Positions 34,071 through 43,114 of a stretch of 64,000 nt of DNA are shown in pieces. Numbering within the stretch: position 1 is the first letter of the stretch; every line of letters starts with the position of its first letter. The position numbers were made by a program, and so were the translations under genes. The stretch is taken from the NCBI GenBank assembly GCA_050289485.1, contig JBNKFV010000009.1, positions 124,001 to 188,000 on the forward strand, read 5' to 3'. This DNA comes from JBNKFV01 sp050289485 (lineage in GTDB: Bacteria > Pseudomonadota > Gammaproteobacteria > Pseudomonadales > Cellvibrionaceae). The notes under the pieces are model-generated. The model saw only the letters and a list, made by a program, of their open reading frames with translations. It searched no databases and was not told the DNA's origin.

Positions 34071-34165
34071 TTTTTGCTTTTTCTTTAAAATCAATGGGTT
34101 ATGAAAAAAACAAGGTGCCTATATTAGGAATTGTTATTTACAATCGTTACTTATTATCTCGAAGG

Positions 34166-34194
34166 TTGTTACTAGCATGTGAACCAGGTAACAA
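34166..34194. promoter_or_regulatory. Candidate CbrB enhancer site
   Basis: Perfect inverted repeat TTGTTAC-N15-GTAACAA about 110 bp upstream of the -24/-12 promoter. It resembles the TGTTAC/GTAACA dyad reported, as I recall, for CbrB in Pseudomonas. Additional half-sites (GTTAC about 34145, GTAAC about 34236) lie on both sides. Confidence 0.6.
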
Positions 34195-34305
34195 TTTTGT
34201 GGTCTGTAATCAGATGCCACGAATACGATCTTAGGGTAACTGGTGGGTAGGGGAGTTTGTGAGAGGGCAAAGCAGGCTGCCCGTCGATAGCCTGCCTTGA
34301 AGTGT

Positions 34306-35712
34306 TTATTTGCCGACGGTAATCGTCTTTTTGCGTGGAATGCCGAGCTTTTGGCGACGCTCCCACAAGCATTTGCGGCTAACACCGAGTTTTCGTGCCA
34401 ACTCGGTTTCACTCATGGTGTCTTGATGTTCGAGAACAAAACGTTGAAAGTAGTCTTCGAGTGATAAATCTTCAGCCGATTCGTCGTTGCCAGTGAGAGA
34501 GGTCTCGCTGCTGGCAAGATTGGTAGGTTTGATGGTGGCTTTTTCCTGTACTTTGATCATCTCAAAATCAATGGCTAGAAGGTCATGGGTAATTTCACTT
34601 TCGTCTTCACACAAAATTACCGCACGTTGAATGGCGTTTTCCATCTCGCGTACGTTACCGGGCCAGCTATAGCTGGTAATGGCCTGGATGGCCTCTGGCG
34701 ATAGTACCAGTTTGCTTTTTCCCATTTCCTGGCTGAAGCGTTCGAGCAGGGCGTCAGCGATAGTCAGTATGTCTTTGCCACGGTCACGGAGTGGCGGAAG
34801 CTCCAGCTGCACGACATTGAGGCGGAAGTAGAGGTCTTCACGGAATTTGTTGTCTTGGCAGAGTTTGCGCAGATCGCGGTGCGTGGCGGCAACAAGGCGT
34901 ACATCCACTTTATGTGATTCTACCGAGCCAATCGGGCGTACTTCTCCTTCCTGTAGTACCCGCAGCAACCGGGCCTGAGCTTCTAAAGGCAGTTCGCCGA
35001 TTTCATCGAGAAACAGGGTGCCACCATCGGCTGCGGCCACCAGCCCTTCGCGGGTGGTTGCTGCACCGGTAAAGGCGCCTTTTTCGTGACCAAACAGTTC
35101 GGACTCAATCAGGGTGTCGGGAATAGCGGCGCAGTTGACGGAAATAAGGGGTTTGGCTGAACGGGGGCTTTCACTGTGAATGGCTTTGGCGACAAGCTCT
35201 TTGCCGGTACCGGTTTCACCACGGATCAGTACGGTGGCTGAAGTGGGCGCCACTTTGTGGATGCGATGATACAAGTCTTTCATCACCGGGCTGTTGCCCA
35301 GCATGCCAATAATGCCGTTACTGTTACCGTTACCCTCTGAAGGCTTGGTTTTACGTTTAGCTTTGTTTTTACTCAACACCCGCTTTACGGCATTGACCAT
35401 TTCGTCGTGGTCAAACGGCTTGGCGATATAGTCTACCGCCCCCATGCGCATTGAATCGACCGCAGAACGCAGGCTGGCGTAGCTGGTCATGATCAGCACG
35501 GGCACGTCTCCAGATAGCTTAATAAGCTCTGTTCCCGGTAAGCCAGGTAGACGTAAGTCACTGATAATTAACTGAAAATCGCTAAAAACATACTTATTGG
35601 TGGCCTCTTTTACCGATGCCGCTTCGCTCACGGTAAATTTGTTACGTTCCAATACCTTACGTAAGGCCGTGCGAATGATGGCTTCATCTTCAACAATTAA
35701 AATATTGCTCAT
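34306..35712 (-). CDS. cbrB: Two-component sigma54-activating response regulator CbrB
   Basis: A 468-residue NtrC-family regulator. Receiver domain (1-120) with LIVEDEAIIR, phosphoacceptor Asp in IISDLRLPG and the PVLIMTSYASLRSAVDSMRM segment typical of CbrB; AAA+ domain (about 140-375) with GETGTGKE, GAFTGA (sigma54 contact) and LFLDEIGELP; Fis-type helix-turn-helix at the end (ETELARKLGVSRKCLWERRQ). ATG 35712 is preferred over the GTG nine bases upstream. CbrB controls carbon/nitrogen balance and, via the crcZ RNA downstream, catabolite repression. Confidence 0.95.
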   Translation of the reverse strand: MSNILIVEDEAIIRTALRKVLERNKFTVSEAASVKEATNKYVFSDFQLIISDLRLPGLPGTELIKLSGDVPVLIMTSYASLRSAVDSMRMGAVDYIAKPFDHDEMVNAVKRVLSKNKAKRKTKPSEGNGNSNGIIGMLGNSPVMKDLYHRIHKVAPTSATVLIRGETGTGKELVAKAIHSESPRSAKPLISVNCAAIPDTLIESELFGHEKGAFTGAATTREGLVAAADGGTLFLDEIGELPLEAQARLLRVLQEGEVRPIGSVESHKVDVRLVAATHRDLRKLCQDNKFREDLYFRLNVVQLELPPLRDRGKDILTIADALLERFSQEMGKSKLVLSPEAIQAITSYSWPGNVREMENAIQRAVILCEDESEITHDLLAIDFEMIKVQEKATIKPTNLASSETSLTGNDESAEDLSLEDYFQRFVLEHQDTMSETELARKLGVSRKCLWERRQKLGIPRKKTITVGK

Positions 35713-35878
35713 AGCTGACACATCTTCATTCTTCAGTGATAGGGGCGCTGTTACCCGGCGATGTCGGGCCGCGCCTTGTAATATGGTGCTCGCAGGTGAC
35801 GACGGTAGTTACCTTGGCGCCTTTAAAGTGTGCACAATAGTAACACTGTTCGTTAAATAGGCCACCCCGTTTGTCGCT

Positions 35879-38830
35879 TTATCCTTCTACGATCACGGTT
35901 TTTGGCAAAAAGATCGTAAAACGGGTGCCTTTGTGGGTGGTTGGGTTAGCGGGGCTAGTGACTTCAAGTTCGCCTTTATGCTCATTAATAATACTGTATA
36001 CCATTGCCAGACCTAAGCCTGTGCCTTCGCCGGGGTCTTTGGTGGTAAAGAAAGGTTCTATGATTTGCTCGATATACTCTGGGGCGATGCCTGAGCCTTC
36101 GTCGGTAACGTCGATAATCACCTGGTTGGGGTCGAGGCGGCTCTCTACCCAGATATTGGCGTCGGGTTCACTGGCGTCGCGGGCGTTCGACAGGAGGTTG
36201 ATGAACACCTGAATCAACTGTTGAGCGTCGCCTATCACAGCAATATCAGGTGCAACCTGGTTATGGTAGTGCACCTGAGTTTTTTCTTTTTGCAGTTCGA
36301 GCAATTGGATAGCTTGGGCCACGCAGTCACCCACGGTAACGTTCTCGTATTCGGTGGAGGTGTGGCGGCCACCGTGGGAAAAGCTGACCAGCGATTGCAC
36401 AATTTTTGAGACCCGGTCGGTTTGCGACAGAATCAGCCTAGCGGTTTCATGCGCCGCATCGGGGGACTCTTCGTACTGCAGGTTCTGGGCGAGGCAGGCG
36501 ATGCCAGTAATTGGGTTGCCAACTTCATGAGCAACACCTGCTGCCAGTCGCCCTACTGAGGCGAGCCGTTCACTGTGCATCAGCTCTTTTTCCAGTAGCT
36601 GCAGTTCTGTGACATCTTCAAGGAGCAATACCTGGCCTACATCGGCTTCAATAATGGGGCCTGAGATGGATGCCTTGTGCAGACTGACCCAGTGTGACTT
36701 GCCTTTTACTTGTATGGGTTGGTTGTACAGATGAGTGGCTTCACCCATGGCAAAATCCGCCAGCAGTTGGCTCCAGGGTTGTGGGATATCTGAAATCAGT
36801 GAGCCGGTTACGGTGTCGGTATCGATTTCGGTGAGATCCGACATCGCCTGATTCCACATGAGGATTTCTGTGTCCTGGCCGATTGAACACACGGCCATGG
36901 GGAGGCTGTACAGGGTGTTGCGGTGGTATAGCCGCAAACTGTTCAGTTCGGCCGCCATACCGGTGAGGTGATCCCTGAATTGGTTAAGACGGGTTTCCAT
37001 CAGGTTGATGTCGGTACCTATCTGGGTTTCAGGCACCTTTAAGGGAATGTAGTGGTCCAGCAACTCGCCCGCTACCGAGGTGCCCATCAAGCCAGACAAG
37101 TTAATTTCCAGTCGGCTACGCAGTCGCCGCAAAGCGTAGGGGCGCCGCTCGTTGCTGGGCAGCCCCAGTTCGCTGAGTGCACGGTTAACTTCTGCCACAG
37201 CAAGCGACTCTCCCAAGGCTTTGCTCAAACGGGTTTTGAAGTCGTCGGCAGTGTGGGCATCCAGTGTTACCCGCACCGGCAGACTGAGTTCGTCATCAGC
37301 ACAGATGGCCGCACTGTAGTATTCCTCATCTGACTGCCGGGTAACCAGGGAAATCAGGGCAAATGAAAGACCATTTAAGCACACGGCCATCAGGGTTACT
37401 TCATTCCAGTGACGCAGGCCCACCGGAACTGAAAACCCCCAGAAGGAATACTCTTCAAGCCCCGCCAGTGTTGGGATAAGTAAGCCCAAGGCCCACAAAC
37501 TGGTGCCGACGGTCAGCCCGGTAAGCACGCCTCGGTAATTGCCGCGTGGCCAGTAGTTTATGGCAAAAATAGCTGGAATAAACTGCAGCGTTTCGATGAA
37601 GGCGATTAAGGCCAGATCAGACAGTGAGTGTTGTCGCTCGAGCAGCAGGTAAAAGGCGTAAGCACAAGCAAATACCCCAAAGATAACCAGGCGTTTAAGC
37701 CAAACCAACTGGCGTCGTACGTTGCGATTCAGGTCGAGTCGAAAGAACGGCAGGATCCAGTGGTTGAGCACCATGGTGGTCAGTGCCAGGCTGATAACCA
37801 CTAATGCTCCGGTTGCCGCTGAAAGTCCCCCGAGAAAGGCCAGCATGGTAAATACCGGCGAATCCATATACAGCGGCAGGCCAATCGTAAAGTATTGGGG
37901 TGGTAGCGGTATTGAAAGCTCTATGCCAGCCCAGAGAATAGGGTAAATGGGCAGTGCCATCAGTAGTAAAAACAACGGAAAGGCCCAGGTGACCACCGTG
38001 CTCGATTTACGTGGGCTTTCCACTACTGCCATTTGAAAAATGTGGGGCATGGTCAACGCGGTGGCAATAAAGACCAGCAGCAAGGTATGTGATGATGCAT
38101 CGCGTATCGGGCTATGCAGCATTTCGAGGTTTTCGGGATGTTCTTCCAGCCAGAGATCAAGCCCGTCCAGACCATTGAATACCCCGTATACGGCGAGCAA
38201 ACCGATGGCGCAAATCGCCGTGATTTTAATGATCGACTCAAAGGCCATGGCTGAGATCAGCCCTAGGTGCTGTTCTTGTTTCGAACCAAACAAAATCGTG
38301 AACACTACCAGAATCAGGCAGTAACCCAAGGCCGCAGAGCCGTTAAAGCTCATTAGCGAATTTTCCATTTCATACACCGCGTTGGAGTGGCGGGTAAGAA
38401 TTTGCAGAGAATCGCCCATCGCCTGCAGTTGTAGCGCCATCAGTGGAATCACCGCACAGAGCATGCAGAAGGTAGAAAGAATACCTACCGATCGGCTGTG
38501 GTAGCGAAAGACCAATAAGTCGGCCATGGAGGGAATTTGAAAACGGTGCGCCAGCGTTGCCAAGGGTTGCAGGGCCACGGGGGCAAACAGAAACATGATG
38601 CCTGTGCCCAAATAATAGGCCAGTGCGCCATAACCAAACTGGTAGGCAAGGTCGACCACCCCATAAAAGCCCCAGGCACTGATGCAGATGCCGAGTGAGA
38701 GTACGAAAGTGGCGGGGTGTCGAACGATGCGTTCGGGTATCCAGCCACGATCGGTGATGTAAGCAACCCCAAACAAAACTGTCAGGTATAGCAGAATCAG
38801 CAATATGGCCTGGCTAAGATCAAAGGTCAT
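35879..38830 (-). CDS. cbrA: Transporter-coupled sensor histidine kinase CbrA
   Basis: A 983-residue protein that fuses a sodium/solute-symporter-like membrane domain (about 1-500, a dozen or more hydrophobic segments; VLSLGICISAWGFYGVVDLA) to a cytoplasmic kinase. A PAS-like region (NTLYSLPMAVCSIGQDTEIL) precedes the His box ERLASVGRLAAGVAHEVGNP and the ATPase with DEGSGIAPEY, EPFFTTKDPGEGTGLGLAM. The size and layout match Pseudomonas CbrA, which transports histidine and signals to CbrB. It overlaps the upstream cbrX-like gene by 11 bases. Confidence 0.95.
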   Translation of the reverse strand: MTFDLSQAILLILLYLTVLFGVAYITDRGWIPERIVRHPATFVLSLGICISAWGFYGVVDLAYQFGYGALAYYLGTGIMFLFAPVALQPLATLAHRFQIPSMADLLVFRYHSRSVGILSTFCMLCAVIPLMALQLQAMGDSLQILTRHSNAVYEMENSLMSFNGSAALGYCLILVVFTILFGSKQEQHLGLISAMAFESIIKITAICAIGLLAVYGVFNGLDGLDLWLEEHPENLEMLHSPIRDASSHTLLLVFIATALTMPHIFQMAVVESPRKSSTVVTWAFPLFLLLMALPIYPILWAGIELSIPLPPQYFTIGLPLYMDSPVFTMLAFLGGLSAATGALVVISLALTTMVLNHWILPFFRLDLNRNVRRQLVWLKRLVIFGVFACAYAFYLLLERQHSLSDLALIAFIETLQFIPAIFAINYWPRGNYRGVLTGLTVGTSLWALGLLIPTLAGLEEYSFWGFSVPVGLRHWNEVTLMAVCLNGLSFALISLVTRQSDEEYYSAAICADDELSLPVRVTLDAHTADDFKTRLSKALGESLAVAEVNRALSELGLPSNERRPYALRRLRSRLEINLSGLMGTSVAGELLDHYIPLKVPETQIGTDINLMETRLNQFRDHLTGMAAELNSLRLYHRNTLYSLPMAVCSIGQDTEILMWNQAMSDLTEIDTDTVTGSLISDIPQPWSQLLADFAMGEATHLYNQPIQVKGKSHWVSLHKASISGPIIEADVGQVLLLEDVTELQLLEKELMHSERLASVGRLAAGVAHEVGNPITGIACLAQNLQYEESPDAAHETARLILSQTDRVSKIVQSLVSFSHGGRHTSTEYENVTVGDCVAQAIQLLELQKEKTQVHYHNQVAPDIAVIGDAQQLIQVFINLLSNARDASEPDANIWVESRLDPNQVIIDVTDEGSGIAPEYIEQIIEPFFTTKDPGEGTGLGLAMVYSIINEHKGELEVTSPANPTTHKGTRFTIFLPKTVIVEG

Positions 38831-39029
38831 TCGACGCGCGCCGCTGCTGGAAAATAAACGTCACTACGATGACCAGAATCCAGATGATGAATGGGCGATA
38901 CCATGCGCCTTCCGAACTGATCATCCAGTTAAAAAGCGTGGGCGAAAATACGTAGGCTACCAGCAACAGCAAGATAAGCAGACGTAGTGAGTTGACGGCG
39001 GAATGTTTACGCATAGGTGTCTGAGTCAT
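38820..39029 (-). CDS. cbrX: CbrX-like small membrane protein
   Basis: A 69-residue protein with two predicted membrane helices (LRLLILLLLVAYVFSPTLF and FIIWILVIVVTFIF) joined by a short loop. It precedes and overlaps cbrA by 11 bases, as a small ORF called cbrX does in Pseudomonas. Two starts are possible (39029 and 39014). No function beyond possible coupling or support of CbrA is known to me. Confidence 0.75.
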   Translation of the reverse strand: MTQTPMRKHSAVNSLRLLILLLLVAYVFSPTLFNWMISSEGAWYRPFIIWILVIVVTFIFQQRRASNDL

Positions 39030-39097
39030 TCAATAAAGGTGAGATGGTACTGAACCGGTTTATTGTTTGGCAATTGTCCTTTAGGTTGTGGTTATTT

Positions 39098-40021
39098 TTA
39101 ATGCTTGGCTTGGTAGGCCTGTGTTTGTTTTGGTACCCGTTGCAGCGCCCAGTTGGCAATGCCCCAGTCGAGCAGGGCATTGAGTGATTCTCCTGCCAGT
39201 TCGGCAGGCGGACACTGACCAAGGAATACCAGCGCTTGAAATAAGTTTTTGCCTGCCTCGGTAGGGTCAAGTTGAGGAGCAAAGTTCTGCTTACTCAACT
39301 TTTGCCCATCCGGGCCCAGTACCAGAGGCACGTGAGCGTATCGCGGCGCCGGCTTGCCCAGCAGCTGATAGAGATACAGCTGCCTGCCAGTTGAAGATAG
39401 CAAGTCGGCACCGCGCACTATGTCGGTGATACCTTCGTCGATATCGTCTACGACTACGGCGAGCTGGTAGGCAAACAGGCCATCTTTGCGGCGCAGAATA
39501 AAGTCACCGACGGTCTTATCAACCCGTTCATATTGAGGGCCCAAACAGCGGTCTGTAAAGGTAACCTCCGGCGATATAGATGCAAAAGAATCTGGTAGTT
39601 GCCCGGTTTTTATACGCCATGCAGCGGCTTGGGTGTCCGTCGGAGGGGTGTGCCGACAATGCCCGTTGTAACGGCCACCCATACTGGCGATATCCCGGCG
39701 CGTGCAGGTGCAGGGGTAAACGAGGTGGTCTTTCTGCCACTGTTCGAGAACGTCGGTGTAGCGCTCAACGTGATGGCTTTGGTATGTCACCTCTCCATCC
39801 CATTCCAAGCCATGCTGTTCCAGTGCGCGTAGTATTCTATCTGCCGCTCTAGGCATTTCTCGTGGAGGGTCGAGATCTTCGATGCGTAACCTCCATAGAC
39901 CCTGCTGTTGGCGTGCATCCAGAAAGCTTGCCAGCGCGGCAATCAGTGATCCGAAGTGCAGGGGGCCTGTGGGTGAAGGTGCAAAACGCCCGCTGTAAGG
40001 TTTATGTTCTGTGGGGCTCAT
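39098..40021 (-). CDS. gluQ: Glutamyl-Q tRNA(Asp) synthetase
   Basis: A 307-residue truncated GluRS-like enzyme that attaches glutamate to queuosine in tRNA-Asp. YSGRFAPSPTGPLHFGSLIA is the HIGH-type region, CTCTRRDI forms part of the zinc-binding cysteines, and DGQKLSKQN is the KMSKS-like loop. The anticodon-binding domain of GluRS is absent, as expected. ATG 40021 fits family length better than the GTG at 40054. It follows dksA, the common order. Confidence 0.95.
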   Translation of the reverse strand: MSPTEHKPYSGRFAPSPTGPLHFGSLIAALASFLDARQQQGLWRLRIEDLDPPREMPRAADRILRALEQHGLEWDGEVTYQSHHVERYTDVLEQWQKDHLVYPCTCTRRDIASMGGRYNGHCRHTPPTDTQAAAWRIKTGQLPDSFASISPEVTFTDRCLGPQYERVDKTVGDFILRRKDGLFAYQLAVVVDDIDEGITDIVRGADLLSSTGRQLYLYQLLGKPAPRYAHVPLVLGPDGQKLSKQNFAPQLDPTEAGKNLFQALVFLGQCPPAELAGESLNALLDWGIANWALQRVPKQTQAYQAKH

Positions 40022-40090
40022 GGCAAGCCGAGAGACAGTAATAGAGACAGGCACGAGAGGCTTGTGGCCCTCGTGCCGGGGTGGTGTTGC

Positions 40091-40528
40091 TTAGCCGCCC
40101 ATTTGTTTTTCTTTGATTTCGTCGAGGGTTTTACAGTCTACGCATAGGGTCGCAGTAGGACGGGCTTCCAATCGACGGATACCAATTTCTACCCCGCACG
40201 CATCGCAAAAACCGTAATCGTCATCGTCGATACGCTCGATTGTTTTGTCGATTTTTTTGATCAGCTTGCGTTCGCGATCACGGGTTCGTAATTCCAGGCT
40301 GAACTCTTCTTCCTGGCTGGCTCTGTCGGCCGGATCAGGGAAATTGGCTGCCTCATCTTTCATGTGGCTCACGGTACGATCTACTTCTTCCATGAGTTCA
40401 CGTTTCCAAGCCATCAGCAAATTGCGAAAGTGCTCAAGCTGAGACTCGTTCATGTACTCTTCACCCTTTTTTTCTTTATAGGGCTCAAAGCCACCGTGGG
40501 TGAAGTTCTGCGCAGTTGAGTTAGGCAT
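40091..40528 (-). CDS. dksA: RNA polymerase-binding transcription factor DksA
   Basis: A 145-residue ppGpp cofactor. FEPYKEKKGEEYMNESQLEHF, the coiled coil with DEAANFPDPADRASQEEEF (tip Asp residues) and the four-cysteine zinc finger CDACGVEIGIRRLEARPT...CVDC are all present. The frame is open to 40579, but the ATG at 40528 gives the normal length. Confidence 0.97.
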   Translation of the reverse strand: MPNSTAQNFTHGGFEPYKEKKGEEYMNESQLEHFRNLLMAWKRELMEEVDRTVSHMKDEAANFPDPADRASQEEEFSLELRTRDRERKLIKKIDKTIERIDDDDYGFCDACGVEIGIRRLEARPTATLCVDCKTLDEIKEKQMGG

Positions 40529-40875
40529 TGGCGCTCGCCTCTGTATGTGACATTGCTCAGGAATGCGGCTGCACCCCAAGACGATCGTTGTACCACCGGG
40601 TTATCGCCATAGATTGTCAATAACCCGAGCCAGTTAGGCAAAATTGGGCTGGTTATTACTTTTTCAAGGGCCAATTTTGCAAGGTGGAGGAAACTACCAG
40701 ATATTTCCTGCCTAATCTACCTATTTTTATTGCTGTTCGAAGGCGCTTAATTAAGGTGCTGGGTCTGGATAATCCGGCATTGATACGTATAGTGCGTTAG
40801 CGAGTATCAGATTACCCCTATCCCGGCTGGCGTTTATCAAGCGGCCATCGTTACAGTGTAGACGAGGAATTGAGG
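40529..40875. other. Divergent intergenic region dksA/sfsA
   Basis: These 347 bases carry no gene. The dksA side contains an inverted repeat GGGTTAT (40597-40603)/ATAACCC (40619-40625), which overlaps a TTGACA-like element on the minus strand; no clear -10 was assigned. No terminator was recognised. Confidence 0.4.
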
Positions 40876-41586
40876 ATGCAGTTTTCCCCACCGTTCGTAC
40901 AGGCCACGTTACTGCGCCGATACAAACGTTTTCTGGCAGACGTGCATTTATCAAATGGGCAGGAAATTACCGTGCACTGCCCGAATACGGGTTCTATGAA
41001 AAACTGTTTAGCGCCAGGTGAGCCTTGTTGGATATCGACCACCGATAACCCTAAGCGCAAATATCCCCATACGCTGGAAATTACCACCACACCAACGGGG
41101 GATTTGGCGGGTGTGAATACCGGTCTGCCGAACAAATTGGTTGAAGAGGCGATTCGCGATGGGGTCGTGGCTTCTTTGGCCGGTTACACGGTGATAAAGC
41201 GAGAGGTTCGTTATGGCGCAGAAAACAGCCGTATCGATTTGCTATTGAGTGAGCATGCGCACCAACCCGACTGTTACGTTGAGGTGAAAAACGTGACATT
41301 GCTGGAGGATGAGGGCCGGGGTTACTTTCCCGACGCCGTCAGTACTCGCGGCAGCAAACACTTGCGCGAGTTGATCACGATGGTTGAGGCAGGTTACCGC
41401 GCCGTGCTGTTTTTCTGTGTGCAGCATTCAGGCATTGAGCAGGTGTCACCGGCTGATCATATCGATCCTACCTACGGCGATACGTTGCGCAAGGCAATCG
41501 CTGCTGGCGTAGAGGTAGTGGCCTATAAAGCCCTTATAGGTCCTGAGCAAATCGTATTGGCCTCACCGCTGCCAGTCATCTGCTAA
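40876..41586 (+). CDS. sfsA: SfsA family protein (DNA/RNA nuclease or sugar fermentation stimulation protein)
   Basis: A 236-residue protein. RRYKRFLADVHLSNGQEITVHCPNTGSMKNCL, SRIDLLL and CYVEVKNVTLLEDEGRGYFPDAVSTRG are diagnostic; the last contains the E-x-K of a PD-(D/E)XK-like core. SfsA was first described as a regulator of maltose genes and later proposed to have nuclease activity; the role is unsettled. ATG 40876 chosen over the TTG at 40870. Divergent from dksA, as is common. Confidence 0.93.
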   Translation: MQFSPPFVQATLLRRYKRFLADVHLSNGQEITVHCPNTGSMKNCLAPGEPCWISTTDNPKRKYPHTLEITTTPTGDLAGVNTGLPNKLVEEAIRDGVVASLAGYTVIKREVRYGAENSRIDLLLSEHAHQPDCYVEVKNVTLLEDEGRGYFPDAVSTRGSKHLRELITMVEAGYRAVLFFCVQHSGIEQVSPADHIDPTYGDTLRKAIAAGVEVVAYKALIGPEQIVLASPLPVIC

Positions 41587-41602
41587 CCGGCTCCGTGGCA
41601 GG

Positions 41603-41968
41603 TTACCGTGGCGTTAGGCCATCCAGATTAACGTACAGCTGGTTGTCTCGGATGTCGGTTTGTAAGGCAACCAGCGCCTGCCCGTTGCAGGGGCCAGACA
41701 CACAGCGGCCATCTTCGATTAAAAACAATGCACCGTGGGTGGCACATTGAATAAGGGCGTTGTCGCTGTCTAAAAACTGATCTTCCAGCCAGTTTAGCTC
41801 AACGCCCAAATGCGGGCAGCGGTTTTGGTAGGCGTAGATTTGCCCGTCTTTTTTGACGGCAAACAGTTCAATGCTGTTGGCTGCAAAGCCTTTGCTGGTA
41901 TCTTCGTCGATGTCGTTGATCGAGCAGAGCGCATGCCATTCTTTTGAAGATATGGGTTCTGCAGGCAT
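41603..41968 (-). CDS. Rieske 2Fe-2S ferredoxin-like protein
   Basis: A 121-residue soluble Rieske protein. The cluster ligands are Cys-x-His in NRCPHLGVEL and Cys-x2-His in CATHGALFLIEDGRCVSGPC. No oxygenase domain is attached, so it resembles ferredoxins of dioxygenase systems or NirD-like electron carriers; the partner is unknown. It lies 36 bases downstream of the protease gene in the same direction. Confidence 0.9.
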   Translation of the reverse strand: MPAEPISSKEWHALCSINDIDEDTSKGFAANSIELFAVKKDGQIYAYQNRCPHLGVELNWLEDQFLDSDNALIQCATHGALFLIEDGRCVSGPCNGQALVALQTDIRDNQLYVNLDGLTPR

Positions 41969-42004
41969 AAAAATTTCCTATAAACAGTAGCGGGTGCGGC
42001 GAGG

Positions 42005-43060
42005 TTAGTCGCTCGGCGCGACCAGCACAAGTTGGGTGGTACGTATTTTACCGGCGCGTACAAAACTGACTTCTACCTTGTCGTTGGCTTTATGAGACTC
42101 CAAGGCCGTGAGCAGGTCGTCATAGGTTTCAATAACGTCACTATCAATACCAATAATCACATCACCCAGTATGGTTGCCCCCCATTGATTGCGCTTAATC
42201 CCTTCGAGCCCTGCCGCCTGGGCTGGCATACCCGGTGTTACTTGCAGAATGGGGACCCCTTTAATTCCGTTGCGCTGAGCCCAGTGCTCTGGCGCCACTT
42301 CTATGCCCAATACCGGGCGTACCAGGCGGCCGTGTTCGATCAATTCAGGTATGGTTTTTTTAACGATATTGATGGGAATAGCAAAACCAATGCCCACGCT
42401 GGCGCCACTAGGGCTGTAGATTGCGGTATTCACACCGATGAGTTCACCTGCTGAGTTCAGTAGTGGGCCACCGGAGTTACCGGGGTTGATGGCCGCATCG
42501 GTTTGAATTACGTTGCGAATTTTGCGGTTGTTCGGTGCTTGAATCTCTCGCCCCAGCGCACTGACAACACCCACGGTGAGTGTGGTATCAAGGCCAAAAG
42601 GGTTGCCAATGGCCAGTACCTTTCGGCCCACTGTTAATATCGACGAATCGCCAGTGGGCAAGGGCGTGAGTTTATCCGCAGGGGCGTCGATACGGAGCAC
42701 TGCCAGATCTCGGTCTGGGGCCAGTCCCACCACCTCGGCTTGCCAGGTCGTTTGGTCTTGCAGGGTGATGGTAATTTGCCGCGCGTTTTCGATCACATGA
42801 AAGTTAGTGACAATGTGGCCGCGTTTGTCCCAGACAAATCCAGTGCCAGAGCCCTGTGGAACTGCTTGCAGATCGAGTGAGTAACGGTTGCGCACTACCG
42901 TATTGTTGGTCACGTACACCACCGCTGGACTGGCGTGCTTGAAGATTTGGATGTTATTGATTTCGTCGTCGGTCGAAAAGGCTGCGTCGGAGACCTGCGG
43001 GGTCAAGCAAAGAATGCTTAGCAGGCTGGCAACAAACCATGAAGAAAAAAATTGTGGCAT
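42005..43060 (-). CDS. DegS/AlgW-like trypsin-family serine protease with one PDZ domain
   Basis: A 351-residue envelope protease. An N-terminal membrane segment or signal (FFSSWFVASLLSILCLTPQVSDA) is followed by the protease domain with catalytic His in TNFHVIE, Asp in APDRDLAVLRI and Ser in GNSGGPLLNS. A single PDZ (about 255-345: LGIEVAPEHWAQRNGIKGV) fits DegS/AlgW rather than DegP. DegS-type proteases start the sigma-E envelope stress cascade. ATG 43060 has GGGGAA upstream; the frame extends to 43087. Confidence 0.88.
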   Translation of the reverse strand: MPQFFSSWFVASLLSILCLTPQVSDAAFSTDDEINNIQIFKHASPAVVYVTNNTVVRNRYSLDLQAVPQGSGTGFVWDKRGHIVTNFHVIENARQITITLQDQTTWQAEVVGLAPDRDLAVLRIDAPADKLTPLPTGDSSILTVGRKVLAIGNPFGLDTTLTVGVVSALGREIQAPNNRKIRNVIQTDAAINPGNSGGPLLNSAGELIGVNTAIYSPSGASVGIGFAIPINIVKKTIPELIEHGRLVRPVLGIEVAPEHWAQRNGIKGVPILQVTPGMPAQAAGLEGIKRNQWGATILGDVIIGIDSDVIETYDDLLTALESHKANDKVEVSFVRAGKIRTTQLVLVAPSD

Positions 43061-43114
43061 TGGCAGGTTCCCCAATGAAAGGCTCACCGCCAGCGGCGGT
43101 GAGCAGGTAGATTC

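Noticed and set aside
33980..34234. 84-codon rightward frame over the crcZ-like region
   Set aside because: Its composition comes from the T/G-rich repeat; promoter and terminator point to a leftward RNA.
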